Shown here piece after piece: positions 17,354-26,115 of a stretch of DNA of 64,000 nucleotides; the stretch's first letter is position 1; each line of letters opens with the position of its first letter. A model generated the notes under the pieces. It was given only the letters and a program-made list of their open reading frames with translations. It did not search any database and was not told the DNA's origin. A program made the translations under genes and the position numbers. Source of the DNA: an uncultured bacterium (GTDB lineage Bacteria; Planctomycetota; UBA8742; UBA2392). The stretch covers positions 186,001 through 250,000 of the forward strand of contig CALLQI010000022.1 in the NCBI GenBank assembly GCA_938014885.1. The letters are read 5' to 3'.

Positions 17354-18433
17354 CTAGCCGTGGCACTTTTTCAGCTTCTTGCCGCTCCCGCACCAGCAGG
17401 GGTCATTGGGCCCGAGCTTGTGGTTGCGCGGGGCCTGCTGCTCGGGTGCCTGCACAGTCAGCTTCGACAGCGCGGCTTTGTACTGCTTCACGCGATCAGG
17501 CCACTGCGACACCTCTTCGAGGCCCTGCTTCAGCGTGGCCACGGCCTCATCTTTGCGGCCGAGTGCGACCAGGCAATCGGACAGGAACACATGGTCGAGC
17601 GGAGTCTTCTTGCTGAGCTCACGGATCATCATGTGGTCCAGCAGCGCGCCCTTGAAGTCGCCCAGCTTGGCGCGGATCTGGCTGCGCAGGTTCCAGCATT
17701 CGAGGTGCTGGCTGTCGGCATCGATCAGCTTGTCAGCCCACACCTTGGCTTCGACATTGTTCTCGTCTTCGAAGTAGCCCACCGCGAGCCGGAACAGCAG
17801 GTCGGGGTCGCGCGGCTTTTTCTTGTACAGGTCGCGCAGCAGGGCCACGCCGTCAATGTTGCGGTTCATTTCACGCAGCAGGTCGGCGGTGTCGATGACG
17901 GTCTGCGTGTGCTCGGGGCTTTCGGCCAGGCGCTTCTGCTGGAACATGTAGGCGTCGTCAAAGCGCTTCAGGCGTGCCAGCGCGATGCAGTACAGGCGGC
18001 CGATTTCGCGGCGGTACCAGGTGGCATCCGCACCCTCCCAGGCCTTGCTGCCGTACTTGAGCGCTTCTTCATAGGCGCCGGCGTACATCATGAGCTGGCC
18101 CATCGAGTAATTGGCCAGCACTTCGTTGGGGTCAAGCGCCAGCGCGTGCTTCAGCGTCACCATCGCCAGTTTCATCTGGCCGAGGCGATAGCTGAGTTGC
18201 CCCAGCCACGCCATCAACGCGGCATCTTTCGGATTGGCCTGGAAGGCGGGCTCGCACAGTTGCGCCATTTCCTGCGGCGCGGCCTCCATCTGGTCGAGCG
18301 TGTTCAGCAGGCGCAGCGCGACCTCGGCATTTTTCGGGTCCGCCGCGAGTTCAGCCTTCAGCTTCTCGGCGCGGGCGTTGAGTGCCAGACGCTCATCAAT
18401 GGCGGATTCCGCCTCAAGCCAGTCAATCGTCAT
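17354..18433 (-). CDS. TPR-repeat protein with C-terminal SEC-C zinc motif
   Basis: This is a 359-residue soluble helical protein. Repeated A/G/Y patterns (ALMAWLGQLSYRLGQMKLA, VLANYSMGQLMMYAGAYEEA, DLLFRLAVGYFEDEN) indicate ~8 tetratricopeptide repeats over residues 30-330. The last 22 residues are a SEC-C motif (CWCGSGKKLKKCHG) that binds zinc, as at the SecA C terminus. SEC-C modules often attach to ribosome- or SecB-associated proteins, so a role in protein quality control or assembly is possible but inferred. ATG 18433 has AGGA upstream. The CobW gene ends 21 bp upstream, so the two may be co-transcribed. Confidence 0.85.
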   Translation of the reverse strand: MTIDWLEAESAIDERLALNARAEKLKAELAADPKNAEVALRLLNTLDQMEAAPQEMAQLCEPAFQANPKDAALMAWLGQLSYRLGQMKLAMVTLKHALALDPNEVLANYSMGQLMMYAGAYEEALKYGSKAWEGADATWYRREIGRLYCIALARLKRFDDAYMFQQKRLAESPEHTQTVIDTADLLREMNRNIDGVALLRDLYKKKPRDPDLLFRLAVGYFEDENNVEAKVWADKLIDADSQHLECWNLRSQIRAKLGDFKGALLDHMMIRELSKKTPLDHVFLSDCLVALGRKDEAVATLKQGLEEVSQWPDRVKQYKAALSKLTVQAPEQQAPRNHKLGPNDPCWCGSGKKLKKCHG

Positions 18434-18454
18434 CGGTGATCCTGTCGCGCTGGG

Positions 18455-19516
18455 TTAGTGCTTGTGGCCGTGGGCGTGTGCGTGGTCGTGCTTGTGATCG
18501 TGATCGTGATGCTCGCCCTCATGCCCGACTTCATCGTGGAAATGCAGGCCCGTGGCCTCAAGCTTCTTGCGGATCTCGGCGCGGTTCAGGTCTTCGCCGA
18601 TGAAGACCAGCACGTCGGGCTTGGGCTTGATCACTTCGGGGCGCGGGATCATTTCCCAATCGCCGCCGGTCCATTGCAGAATCGCCTGCGGCTCAACACC
18701 TTCGACCTGCACAAAGCCTTTCAGCCGCAGCAGGCCCGGCAGGCCCGCGTTCAGGAAGTCGTTGAACTTTGCCTTGTTCGCCTTGCCGTGCGGCCGCAGC
18801 GTGAAGCTGAGGTAATGGTCGTGGCTGTGGTCGTGGTGGTGATGCCCGTGCCCGTGGTCGTGTTCGCAGTGGTCGTGGTCATGGTCGCAATGGGCATGAT
18901 CCAGGTCTTCGCGTTCGACCTTGGTGCCTTTGGCGGCCAGCAGCCTGGCGGCATCCACTTCGCTGCGGATGGTGCGGTGCAGGTTGGCGCGGTCGTTGAG
19001 GGCACGGATTTCAGATTCAACGCGGGCGGTGGTGTCGGCGTCGATCAGATCGGTCTTGTTGAGCAGCAGCACGTCGGCGAACTTCGCCTGACGCTGCATG
19101 AGCGCATGGGCCTGCGGAATTTTGCCCCAGCGGTTGGCGTCCACGACGCTGATGATGGTGCGAAGCTGCAGCTTGTCGAGCAGGTTGGGCAGCGTGCAGA
19201 TGTCGAGGATCTCAACGGGGTCAGCCAGCCCGGTGGCTTCCATCAGGATGGATGACGGCGCGTCGTTGGCGGCGATGTCGTAGAGGGTCTTGGTCAGCTC
19301 GGTCTTGCTGGTGCAGCAGATGCAGCCGTCGATCAGCTCGCGCATCTGGGCGTTGGCGCCCTCGAGCAGCTCGTTGTCGATGTTGGTTTCGCCGAATTCG
19401 TTCATCAGCACCATGGGTTTTTCGCCCTGTGCGTTGAGGTGATCGAGCAGGCGCTTCATCAGGGTCGTCTTGCCTGAACCCAGGAAACCGGCAACGAGAT
19501 AGACGGGGATGCTCAT
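18455..19516 (-). CDS. CobW/G3E-family GTPase metallochaperone with His-rich regions
   Basis: This 353-residue protein starts at ATG 19516, preceded by AGGAG. The G3E features are Walker A (GFLGSGKTTL), the metal-binding CxCC (DGCICC), ATGLADPVEIL and LLNKTDLID. Two His/Asp-rich stretches, residues ~208-240 and the last ~25, could bind zinc, nickel or cobalt. The CobW C-terminal domain lies between them (FVQVEGVEPQAILQWTGGDW). Such proteins deliver metal, typically zinc, to client enzymes using GTP. No Zur box or cobalamin gene is visible next to it, so the metal is not certain. Confidence 0.9.
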   Translation of the reverse strand: MSIPVYLVAGFLGSGKTTLMKRLLDHLNAQGEKPMVLMNEFGETNIDNELLEGANAQMRELIDGCICCTSKTELTKTLYDIAANDAPSSILMEATGLADPVEILDICTLPNLLDKLQLRTIISVVDANRWGKIPQAHALMQRQAKFADVLLLNKTDLIDADTTARVESEIRALNDRANLHRTIRSEVDAARLLAAKGTKVEREDLDHAHCDHDHDHCEHDHGHGHHHHDHSHDHYLSFTLRPHGKANKAKFNDFLNAGLPGLLRLKGFVQVEGVEPQAILQWTGGDWEMIPRPEVIKPKPDVLVFIGEDLNRAEIRKKLEATGLHFHDEVGHEGEHHDHDHKHDHAHAHGHKH

Positions 19517-19588
19517 GGTTTTCTCCTGCGGGCAGGTTAGCGCACCGCGCAAGCCCGAAAAGGGGCCGCGCGACCGGCCACACTGCCG

Positions 19589-20809
19589 CTACACCAGTTC
19601 AATAAGCGTGATTTCCGGCGGGCAGTTGATGCGTACGGGCATCCACGCGCCTGTCCCCGCATTCACATACAACCGCCGGCCCTGGTACTCGTATTCCCCA
19701 GCGTGGTACAGGTCGATGGGCAGCACCGGCGACAGCTCGTACTGGCCGATGCGCCCGAGGCTGACCTGGCCGCCGTGGGTGTGGCCGCTGAGCTGCAGGT
19801 CGATGGCCCGCGTTCGGCCCTCCCAGAAGCTGGCCGGTGTGTGCGCGAGCACAATGCGCGGCGCGCCATCGTCGGGGATTCCTTGCAGGGCGTGGTCGAA
19901 ACTGGCTGCTGGCAGGCGGCGACCGGGGTAGTCAATGCCCAACATCCACAGGTGATCGCTGCCGACGCTGATCTTTTCGTGCTCGTCGCGGAGCAGGCGT
20001 GTTCCGGATTCTTCAATGCCGCGGATCAGTTCATCCATGGCCCCGCCAGCCGCGTAGTACTCGTGATTGCCAAGGCACATGAAGCGGCCTTTGGGCGCGT
20101 GGACGCTGCGCAGCAGCTCTTGCGCCGGAGGCAATTGTTCCATCGCGTGGTCGAGCAGATCGCCGGTGCATACGACGATGTCCGGCCGCTGCGAATTCAT
20201 GACGGCGGCGATTGCCTGCAACTGTTCGCGCTTGCAGAAGCGGCCGATGTGCACGTCGCTGCATTGCACGATGCGCAGGCCGCGCAGATTGGTGCGGTCC
20301 GCGGGCACCGGCAACTGAACGCGCTTGATCACCGGGGCCTGCATCGCCCCCACCGCGCCGATGCCTGATCCCAGTACAATCAGCGCCGGCGGCAGCATCG
20401 CCGTGCGCTTCAGGAAATCGCGGCGCTGCGGATCGGGCTGCCCGGCGGCCGGAACCGGCATCTCGGGCTGCGCTGCTGCGGGCTGCGGCCCTGGCGCAGC
20501 CTTGCGACGGGCCCGCAACCGCTGCCAGAAGTGCAGCGGGCCGCTGAACGCCACCAACCAGATGCCGTAGCAGAGCACCGCAAACTGCAACGTCATGCTG
20601 GGCACTGACATCCACAGGGGCGCATCGCTGCGAAAGGCGCGCAGCGCGCCGGCGTCAAAGGGCATCGCCAGCGTCGGCAGCAGCAGCAACCAATAGGCGA
20701 CGGCAATGGCAATGCGGCCCTTGCGCGACGGCAACGCATGCCGCAGACGCACCCACAGCGCCCAGAACACCAGCGCGTTGATGGCGAGCAGGATCAATCC
20801 AAGCCGCAT
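19589..20809 (-). CDS. Membrane metallophosphoesterase, tandem copy 1
   Basis: This 406-residue protein has three N-terminal helices (~3-22, 33-50, 70-90). It then has a twin-arginine-like motif, QRRDFLKRT (RR at 129-130), followed by a hydrophobic stretch (PPALIVLGSGIG). The C-terminal ~230 residues form a calcineurin-like phosphoesterase: CSDVHIG, GDLLDH, GNHEY, LAHTP and GHTHGG supply the dimetal ligands. It resembles YaeI/YkuE-type enzymes. The order of TM bundle, Tat-like segment and enzyme suggests an exported, membrane-bound phosphodiesterase, perhaps acting on lipid phosphates. That is inference. It is the last gene of a four-paralogue run on this strand, 12 bp after copy 2. Confidence 0.88.
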   Translation of the reverse strand: MRLGLILLAINALVFWALWVRLRHALPSRKGRIAIAVAYWLLLLPTLAMPFDAGALRAFRSDAPLWMSVPSMTLQFAVLCYGIWLVAFSGPLHFWQRLRARRKAAPGPQPAAAQPEMPVPAAGQPDPQRRDFLKRTAMLPPALIVLGSGIGAVGAMQAPVIKRVQLPVPADRTNLRGLRIVQCSDVHIGRFCKREQLQAIAAVMNSQRPDIVVCTGDLLDHAMEQLPPAQELLRSVHAPKGRFMCLGNHEYYAAGGAMDELIRGIEESGTRLLRDEHEKISVGSDHLWMLGIDYPGRRLPAASFDHALQGIPDDGAPRIVLAHTPASFWEGRTRAIDLQLSGHTHGGQVSLGRIGQYELSPVLPIDLYHAGEYEYQGRRLYVNAGTGAWMPVRINCPPEITLIELV

Positions 20810-20821
20810 GAGGCCAGTGTA

Positions 20822-22120
20822 TCACACCAGCTCAATCAGCGTGATTTCCGGGGGGCAGTTGATTCGAATCGGGAGCCAGCTTCCGATGCCGCTGTTCACG
20901 TACAGGCGGCGGCCTTCGTGTTCGTATAGGCCTCGGTGGTAGTGCTCAAACGGAAGGTTCGGCGTCAGTTCGTGTTCGCCGATGCGCCCGAGGCTGATCT
21001 GCCCGCCGTGTGTGTGGCCGCTGAGCATCAGGTCAATCTGCCGCTCGCGGGCTTCGAAGAATGTTTTGGGGTGGTGGGCCAGCACGATGCGCGGCGCCCC
21101 GTCGTCGCGCATGTCGGCTTCGACCTTGTCCATGCTTTCGCGGGTAAGGGGGCGCTTACCCAGCGCCGGCGGGCCCGGGAAATCCGTGCCGCCCAGCCAC
21201 AGGTGGCTGCGGCCGACTTCGACCTTGCGGGCCTCATCAATCAAGAGTGTCGCGCCGCCTTCGCGCAGGCCGTTGCGGACGGCCGCTTCGTCGCCGGCGG
21301 CGGCGATGTACTCGTGGTTGCCCATGCACATGAAGGTGCCGACGCGGGGCTTCAGCGCGCGCAGCATGGGCGTGGCGTGTTCGAGTTGCTCAAGCTGGTT
21401 GTCAATCAGGTCGCCGGTGCAGACGACAATGTCCGGCCTGAGCCAGTTCACGGCCTCAGTGATTTCGCGCAGGCGGTCGCGCTCAAGGTAGCTGCCGATG
21501 TGCACATCGCTGAACTGAACAAGGCGCAGGCCGCGCAGGGCCGCGAAGTCGCCGCGCACGGGCTGGCGCAGGTTCTTCACCACGGGCGGCAGCTGGCTGC
21601 TTACGCCCCCCACGGCCGCACCGGTGATGATCACGGCGGGCATGCCGATGGCGCTGCTGCGCAGGAAGCCGCGCCGGGCCGGGTTGCCAAGGCCGCGCGC
21701 CGGGGGCTCGATTTTGGTGATGCGGCGCGTCACGGTGCCCGCCGAGGCATGGGCGCGGCGCGAGATCCATGCAATCAGCAGGCAGCCACCGTACACCCAG
21801 ACGGCAAACTGAAATGCCATGCAGGTCACGGCAACCGGGCCGGGCAGCATTTCGTGCTGCGCGCGGGCGGCGTGCATTCCGCCGGCCGCCAGCACCAGCA
21901 TCGGCGACAGCAGAACCCAGTATGGAAGGAAGGCCAGCCGCCAGGCCAGGTTGCCACGGCGCCCCCAGGCCGCGCGCAGGTACTTGCCCAGCGCGCGATA
22001 GACCAGCAGGTTGCCGACGCTGACGACGACACCGATTGCCAGCATGCCCAGGTTCGAGTGCTCCACACTGGCGCACCAGGCTTCGAAGTCGGCAAACAAG
22101 GGTGACACAGCGTCAGCCAT
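20822..22120 (-). CDS. Membrane metallophosphoesterase, tandem copy 2
   Basis: This 432-residue paralogue has the same architecture as its neighbours: three N-terminal hydrophobic helices, then ARRGFLRSSAIGMPAVI, a Tat-like motif with hydrophobic stretch, then the catalytic domain. The metal-site motifs FSDVHIGSY, GDLIDN, GNHEY, LAHHP and GHTHGG are complete. ATG 22120 is preceded by AGGAG. It differs from copy 1 by a ~20-residue N-terminal extension and LAHHP in place of LAHTP. It is separated from copy 3 by 337 bp that contain a hairpin and a heptad array, so it may have its own promoter. Confidence 0.88.
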   Translation of the reverse strand: MADAVSPLFADFEAWCASVEHSNLGMLAIGVVVSVGNLLVYRALGKYLRAAWGRRGNLAWRLAFLPYWVLLSPMLVLAAGGMHAARAQHEMLPGPVAVTCMAFQFAVWVYGGCLLIAWISRRAHASAGTVTRRITKIEPPARGLGNPARRGFLRSSAIGMPAVIITGAAVGGVSSQLPPVVKNLRQPVRGDFAALRGLRLVQFSDVHIGSYLERDRLREITEAVNWLRPDIVVCTGDLIDNQLEQLEHATPMLRALKPRVGTFMCMGNHEYIAAAGDEAAVRNGLREGGATLLIDEARKVEVGRSHLWLGGTDFPGPPALGKRPLTRESMDKVEADMRDDGAPRIVLAHHPKTFFEARERQIDLMLSGHTHGGQISLGRIGEHELTPNLPFEHYHRGLYEHEGRRLYVNSGIGSWLPIRINCPPEITLIELV

Positions 22121-22351
22121 GGCGGCTCCTTAAAGCGGCGCGCGCGCCAAAGGGCGCGCGCGGGCATGGGATGAGGAGCAGGGGGCGGTAGGCTCCGCCG
22201 GGCGGGGACTTCGTGAGTCGGCTTTCGAGTTCCAAGGTCACTAGTATTCCGGCGGTGTGGGGTGCGACCGGCCCTGTTTCTGCTCCTTGCACGAAAGAGT
22301 AGCGGGCGCGTGTTAAGACCACGCGCGGACAACCGTGAAAGTTGTGTGGGG
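22121..22351. other. Gap before copy 2 with a GC hairpin
   Basis: There is no gene here. A strong hairpin, GCGCGCGCC (22140-22148) with GGCGCGCGC (22153-22161), lies just upstream of copy 2 on the minus strand. It is not followed by a T-run, so I do not call it a terminator. It ends where heptad array A begins. Confidence 0.5.
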
Positions 22352-22457
22352 GTTGGGGCTTGGGGCTTAGGGCTGCGGACTTAGGGCTTCGGGCGTGGGG
22401 CCTGGGTTGGAATCGCGCAGTTCCCCAAGCCCTAAGCCCCAAGCCCCAGTCCCCAAC
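22352..22457. repeat. Heptad palindromic array A
   Basis: The left arm (22352-22407) is a run of 7-nt units of the type GGGGCTT/AGGGCTT. The right arm (22421-22457) is the complement of the same units. They converge on GGAATCGCGCAGTTCC (22409-22424), which contains GCGCAGTT. The right arm touches the stop codon of the metallophosphoesterase copy 3. The arms can pair over most of their length. Arrays B (34442) and C (60198) share the architecture and a related core. Confidence 0.8.
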
Positions 22458-23711
22458 TCACGCCTGTGCCACGAACTCGACTACTGTGATTTCCGGCGGG
22501 CAGTTCACGCGCACGGGCAGCCAGCCGCCCGCGCCCGCGTTCACGTACAAGTGCCGGCCGTTGCGGACGTAGTGCCCGTTGTGGAAGAAGTCCACGGCCA
22601 GAATCGGAGTCAGCGCGTAATCACCGATCCGCCCCAGCTTCAACTGCCCGCCGTGCGTGTGGCCGGCCAGTGTCAGGTCCACCGGGTGATTCAGGATTTC
22701 CGCAAACGTGCGCGGATGATGGCTCAGCATCACGCGCGGCGCGCCGTCGTCGGGTACGTCCTTCAGCGCCAGCGCCAGCGATTCCGGGGTTGTGCGGCCG
22801 GTCAGGTTCCGCGTCGGGTAATCAATACCGAGCATGTGCAGGTGATCGCCGCCGACGCGCACGATCTGCGATTCGTCGATCAGCAGTTGCGCACCGGTGT
22901 CGCGCAGGCCCTTGATCACGGCCTCTGAGCCGCCGTTTCGCGCGGCGATGTACTCGTGATTGCCCATGCACAGGAACACCTGGCCGCGGCGCGGCTTCAG
23001 GCCTTTGATGAAGCGCTGGGCCTCGGCCACTTGCTCAATGTGGTTGTCGATCAGGTCGCCGGTGATCACGTGGATGTCGGCATCTTGCGCGTTCACGGCA
23101 TCGCGGATTTCGTCCAGGCGCGCCGGGTCCATGTAGCGGCCGATGTGCACGTCGCTGACCTGCGCGATGGTCAGCCCGTGCAGGTTCGTGAGTTCCCGTC
23201 GCACACTGTGGCGCAGGTTCGTCACGACCGGTGCCGCGCGTGAGGCGGCCGCACCGCCAAGGCCCGTACCCACCACAATCAGCGGCAGAGCAAGTCCCGC
23301 CTGTGCCAGCAATCTGCGGCGGCCCGCGTTTTCCAGCGCGCGTTCGGGTGCTGTGCCGTGTGCTTCATGATCGGCGGCGACTTTGGCGCGGCGGCGCAGC
23401 AGGTTCAGCGCGCGCCGGGCGGCGCGGGGCAGCGCCAGCAGCCCCTCGATCACGCCCCACGCGCCGACACCCAGCGCCATGCCCATGGCGAAAATCTGCA
23501 CCGGCTCAGGGATACTCTCGCGGAAGAACGTGCGACCGCCAACCAGCATCAGCAAAGCGGGCCATCCCGCCGATGCCGCGAACAGGGCCGCGCCACGGGC
23601 AACCCAGCGCTGTTTGGGAAACGCAATACGGGTGCGGCGATGTATCCCCCACACCGCAAGCGCGATCGCCAGCAGCGCACCCAGCGAGATGCTTCCCATG
23701 AAACCCAGCAT
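22458..23711 (-). CDS. Membrane metallophosphoesterase, tandem copy 3
   Basis: This 417-residue protein has N-terminal helices at ~5-22, 37-55 and 70-90. A basic loop follows, then NAGRRRLLAQAGLALPLIVV (Tat-like RRR plus hydrophobic stretch). The catalytic motifs are VSDVHIGRY, GDLIDN, GNHEYI, LSHHP and GHTHGG. It begins 2 bp after the stop of copy 4, with GGCCTG just upstream. Copies 3 and 4 both carry LSHHP and TNLHGLTIAQVSDVH, so they are each other's closest relatives here and probably arose by recent duplication. Its stop is bordered by heptad array A. Confidence 0.88.
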   Translation of the reverse strand: MLGFMGSISLGALLAIALAVWGIHRRTRIAFPKQRWVARGAALFAASAGWPALLMLVGGRTFFRESIPEPVQIFAMGMALGVGAWGVIEGLLALPRAARRALNLLRRRAKVAADHEAHGTAPERALENAGRRRLLAQAGLALPLIVVGTGLGGAAASRAAPVVTNLRHSVRRELTNLHGLTIAQVSDVHIGRYMDPARLDEIRDAVNAQDADIHVITGDLIDNHIEQVAEAQRFIKGLKPRRGQVFLCMGNHEYIAARNGGSEAVIKGLRDTGAQLLIDESQIVRVGGDHLHMLGIDYPTRNLTGRTTPESLALALKDVPDDGAPRVMLSHHPRTFAEILNHPVDLTLAGHTHGGQLKLGRIGDYALTPILAVDFFHNGHYVRNGRHLYVNAGAGGWLPVRVNCPPEITVVEFVAQA

Positions 23712-23713
23712 GT

Positions 23714-25027
23714 TCAGGCCTCAGCCACCAGTTCGATCAGCGTGATCTCGGTCGGGCAATTGATGCGGACTGGCATCCAGCCGCCGGCCCCGGCGTTGAC
23801 GTAAAGCTTGCGGCCTTCGTGTACGTACAGGCCGTTGTGGTAGTGCTCAAAAGGCAGCACCGGCGAAAAGTTCAAGTCGCCGACTCGACCGAGCACAATC
23901 TGCCCGCCGTGCGTGTGGCCGCTGAGCGTGAGATCAATCGGGAACTCGCGGGCATCCACAAAGGTGCGCGGGTGGTGCGACAGCAGAATCCGCGGCGCAC
24001 CGTCATCGGGCACGTCTTTCAGTGCGTGCTCAATGGACTCGCGCGTGCTGCGGGTCGTCAGGCGCTCGAGTGTGCTGCCTTGTTCGGGGTAATCAATGCC
24101 CAGCAGGTGCAGCCGGTCGCTGCCGAAGTTGATCGCTCTTGACTCGTCAACAAGGATGTCCACCCCCGTTTCGCGCAGGCCGTCCACGACCGTCTTGTTG
24201 TCGGCGCTGCGGCCCGTGATGTACTCGTGATTGCCCATGCACATGAACTTGCCGACGCGCGGTTGCAGCGCGCGCAGAAAGTACTGCGAGTCCGCCATCT
24301 GCCCGATTTCGTTGTCAATCAAATCGCCCGTGACCACGTGCAGGTCCGCGCGCAGGCTGTTCATGGCCTCGGCGATGCCGGCCAGACGCTCGCGCTCCAT
24401 GTAGCTGCCGACGTGCACGTCGCTGACCTGCGCGATCGTGAGGCCGTGCAGGTTCGTGAACTCGCGCCCCACGGTCAGCCGCAGCCGCACCACCTTGGGT
24501 GCCTGCCGCGCGGCCACGGCCCCGCCGATGGCGGTGGCGACCACGGCTGCAGGCACCACGAGTGCTGCCTTGGTTAACGCACGGCGGCGTTCGTGGTCGA
24601 CAAGTTCCTTTTCAGGCGCGGTGCCGGTTTCTTCCTTTACAGACATGCGGCGCAGCTTGCGCACGGCACCCATGAACGCCGCGGGCGCGCCCTTGATCAG
24701 AAGCATCGCGCCGTAGGTCCAGGCCGCGAACTGCATTGCCATGCCGCCGACCTGAAACCACTCGGGCAACGCGGTGCGCATCCAGACCAGGCCGGAAATA
24801 CTGCCCAACATGATGATGAAGAAAGGATGCAGCGCGATCAGCATCAGCACGCCGGCCAGCACCGAAAGCAACCCGCCCCGGCGCGGGAAAGCCAGCCTCA
24901 GCCGACGATGCACGGCCACCCAGACCAGCACGTTGAGTGCCGTAACCAGAAAGCCAATCAGGTGAAAAATCGCCACCATGCCCAGGTTGAACCCGTATGT
25001 GCGTCGCGGTATTCCGATTGTCTGCAC
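23714..25027 (-). CDS. Membrane metallophosphoesterase, tandem copy 4 (first of the run)
   Basis: This protein has 437 residues if the GTG at 25027 is used. The ATG at 24979 (421 residues, MVAIFHLIGFLVTAL) fits the paralogues better, but neither start has a clear ribosome site. The layout matches the others: three helices, then DHERRRALTKAALVVPAAVV, then the phosphoesterase domain with VSDVHVGSY, GDLIDN, GNHEYI, LSHHP and GHTHGG. It is the promoter-proximal member of the four-gene run. The substrate is unknown. Four exported copies in a row suggest different substrates or dosage. Confidence 0.87.
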   Translation of the reverse strand: MQTIGIPRRTYGFNLGMVAIFHLIGFLVTALNVLVWVAVHRRLRLAFPRRGGLLSVLAGVLMLIALHPFFIIMLGSISGLVWMRTALPEWFQVGGMAMQFAAWTYGAMLLIKGAPAAFMGAVRKLRRMSVKEETGTAPEKELVDHERRRALTKAALVVPAAVVATAIGGAVAARQAPKVVRLRLTVGREFTNLHGLTIAQVSDVHVGSYMERERLAGIAEAMNSLRADLHVVTGDLIDNEIGQMADSQYFLRALQPRVGKFMCMGNHEYITGRSADNKTVVDGLRETGVDILVDESRAINFGSDRLHLLGIDYPEQGSTLERLTTRSTRESIEHALKDVPDDGAPRILLSHHPRTFVDAREFPIDLTLSGHTHGGQIVLGRVGDLNFSPVLPFEHYHNGLYVHEGRKLYVNAGAGGWMPVRINCPTEITLIELVAEA

Positions 25028-25126
25028 ATAGAGTACGGATGGTTTTCTTGAATTCCCCCGGAATCGCCCGACAATAGTACGTGTTCAGGTGGCACCTTCT
25101 GTCCCAACCTCCCTGGGGGCCAAATC

Positions 25127-25741
25127 ATGAAAATCGCGATTCTAGGCAGCGGCAACGTCGGCGGCACCCTGGCAACAGGCTGGGCTGCCAAGAACCACCT
25201 TGTGGCAATCGCTGCGCGCAACCCGAAGTCGGATAAGGCCGTGTCCGCCGCCAGCGCCGCCAAAGCAAAGGTCATGTCCATCGCCGACGGCGTGAAGTGG
25301 GCTGAAGTTGTGCTGCTTGCGACGCCCTGGGCGGCCGTCCCTGACGCGCTGGCTGCTGCCGGCGACTGGACCGGCAAGATCCTGCTGGATGCCACCAACC
25401 CGTTAAAACCCCAACTGGCCGGGCTTGAACTCGGCACCACAACCAGCGGCGCGGAACGCGTGGCCGAACTGGCCCGGGGTGCTCGCGTCGTCAAAGTCTT
25501 CAACACCATCGGTGCCGCCAACATGGCCGACGGCGACGGGCTTAGCATGCTGATGGCCGGCGATGACCCGGCAGCCAAGGCTGCCGCCGGTGTCCTCGCG
25601 CGCGACGTGGGCTTTGAACCGGTGGACCTTGGGCCGCTGAAGGAAGCACGGCTGCTTGAGCCCTTCGCGCTGGTGTGGATCACGCTGGCCTACAAGCAAG
25701 GCTTCGGGCCCAACTTTGGCCTTACCGTACGCAAGCGCTGA
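25127..25741 (+). CDS. NADPH-dependent F420 reductase-like / coenzyme F420-dependent NADP oxidoreductase family protein
   Basis: This 204-residue Rossmann protein opens with ILGSGNVGGTLA, the dinucleotide-binding loop, followed by AARNPKS, a pattern that accepts the NADP phosphate. LLATPWAAVPDAL, LLDATNPLKP and VKVFNTIGAANM are typical of the NADP_oxidored_F420 family (IPR028939-type). Many bacterial members lack F420 and act as general NADP-binding reductases, so the cofactor partner is uncertain. The length is normal for the family. It is monocistronic and divergent from the metallophosphoesterase run. Confidence 0.82.
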   Translation: MKIAILGSGNVGGTLATGWAAKNHLVAIAARNPKSDKAVSAASAAKAKVMSIADGVKWAEVVLLATPWAAVPDALAAAGDWTGKILLDATNPLKPQLAGLELGTTTSGAERVAELARGARVVKVFNTIGAANMADGDGLSMLMAGDDPAAKAAAGVLARDVGFEPVDLGPLKEARLLEPFALVWITLAYKQGFGPNFGLTVRKR

Positions 25742-26115
25742 AGCAGCGCACATCGGCCCCACTGGAGCTTTTGTGGCCTGCGCGAGCCTTGCCTTGAGCG
25801 TCGCGCTCGTTGCGGCGTTGCGTGCAAGCTGTTGCAGTTCATGTGGTGTGGTGCGGCCGAGCCCGGCTTCTAGTCGCCGCTGCATTGGGCTTTGCGCGAA
25901 TCGCGGACTGCAACGACCTCACGCGACGGCGCAACGAGCGCTACGAAAATCTGGTACACGGATCGGCAACTGCCTGGCGCGAGGACAAGAAGAACCGCAA
26001 CTACACTCACGACAGAAGCCGCCAAGGGCAGTTCTCCGAACCTCCGTAACTCTGTTTGAACCCGCCGTGGCTGTTCGTCGCGAAGCTTCGCGGTTCCAAC
26101 AACCGGGGCCTGCGG
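25742..26115. other. 374-bp gap without a supported gene
   Basis: I find no convincing coding region, tRNA or terminator. Base composition is like the neighbouring coding DNA, so decayed coding sequence is possible. Confidence 0.4.

Noticed and set aside
18830..18900. Short tandem repeats (GTGGTCGTG type) as a DNA repeat element
   Set aside because: They encode the His/Asp-rich region of the CobW-type protein in frame, so the repetition is explained by the protein.
20936..22105. Long open frame antisense to metallophosphoesterase copy 2
   Set aside because: It has no recognisable motif; the opposite strand has all catalytic motifs.
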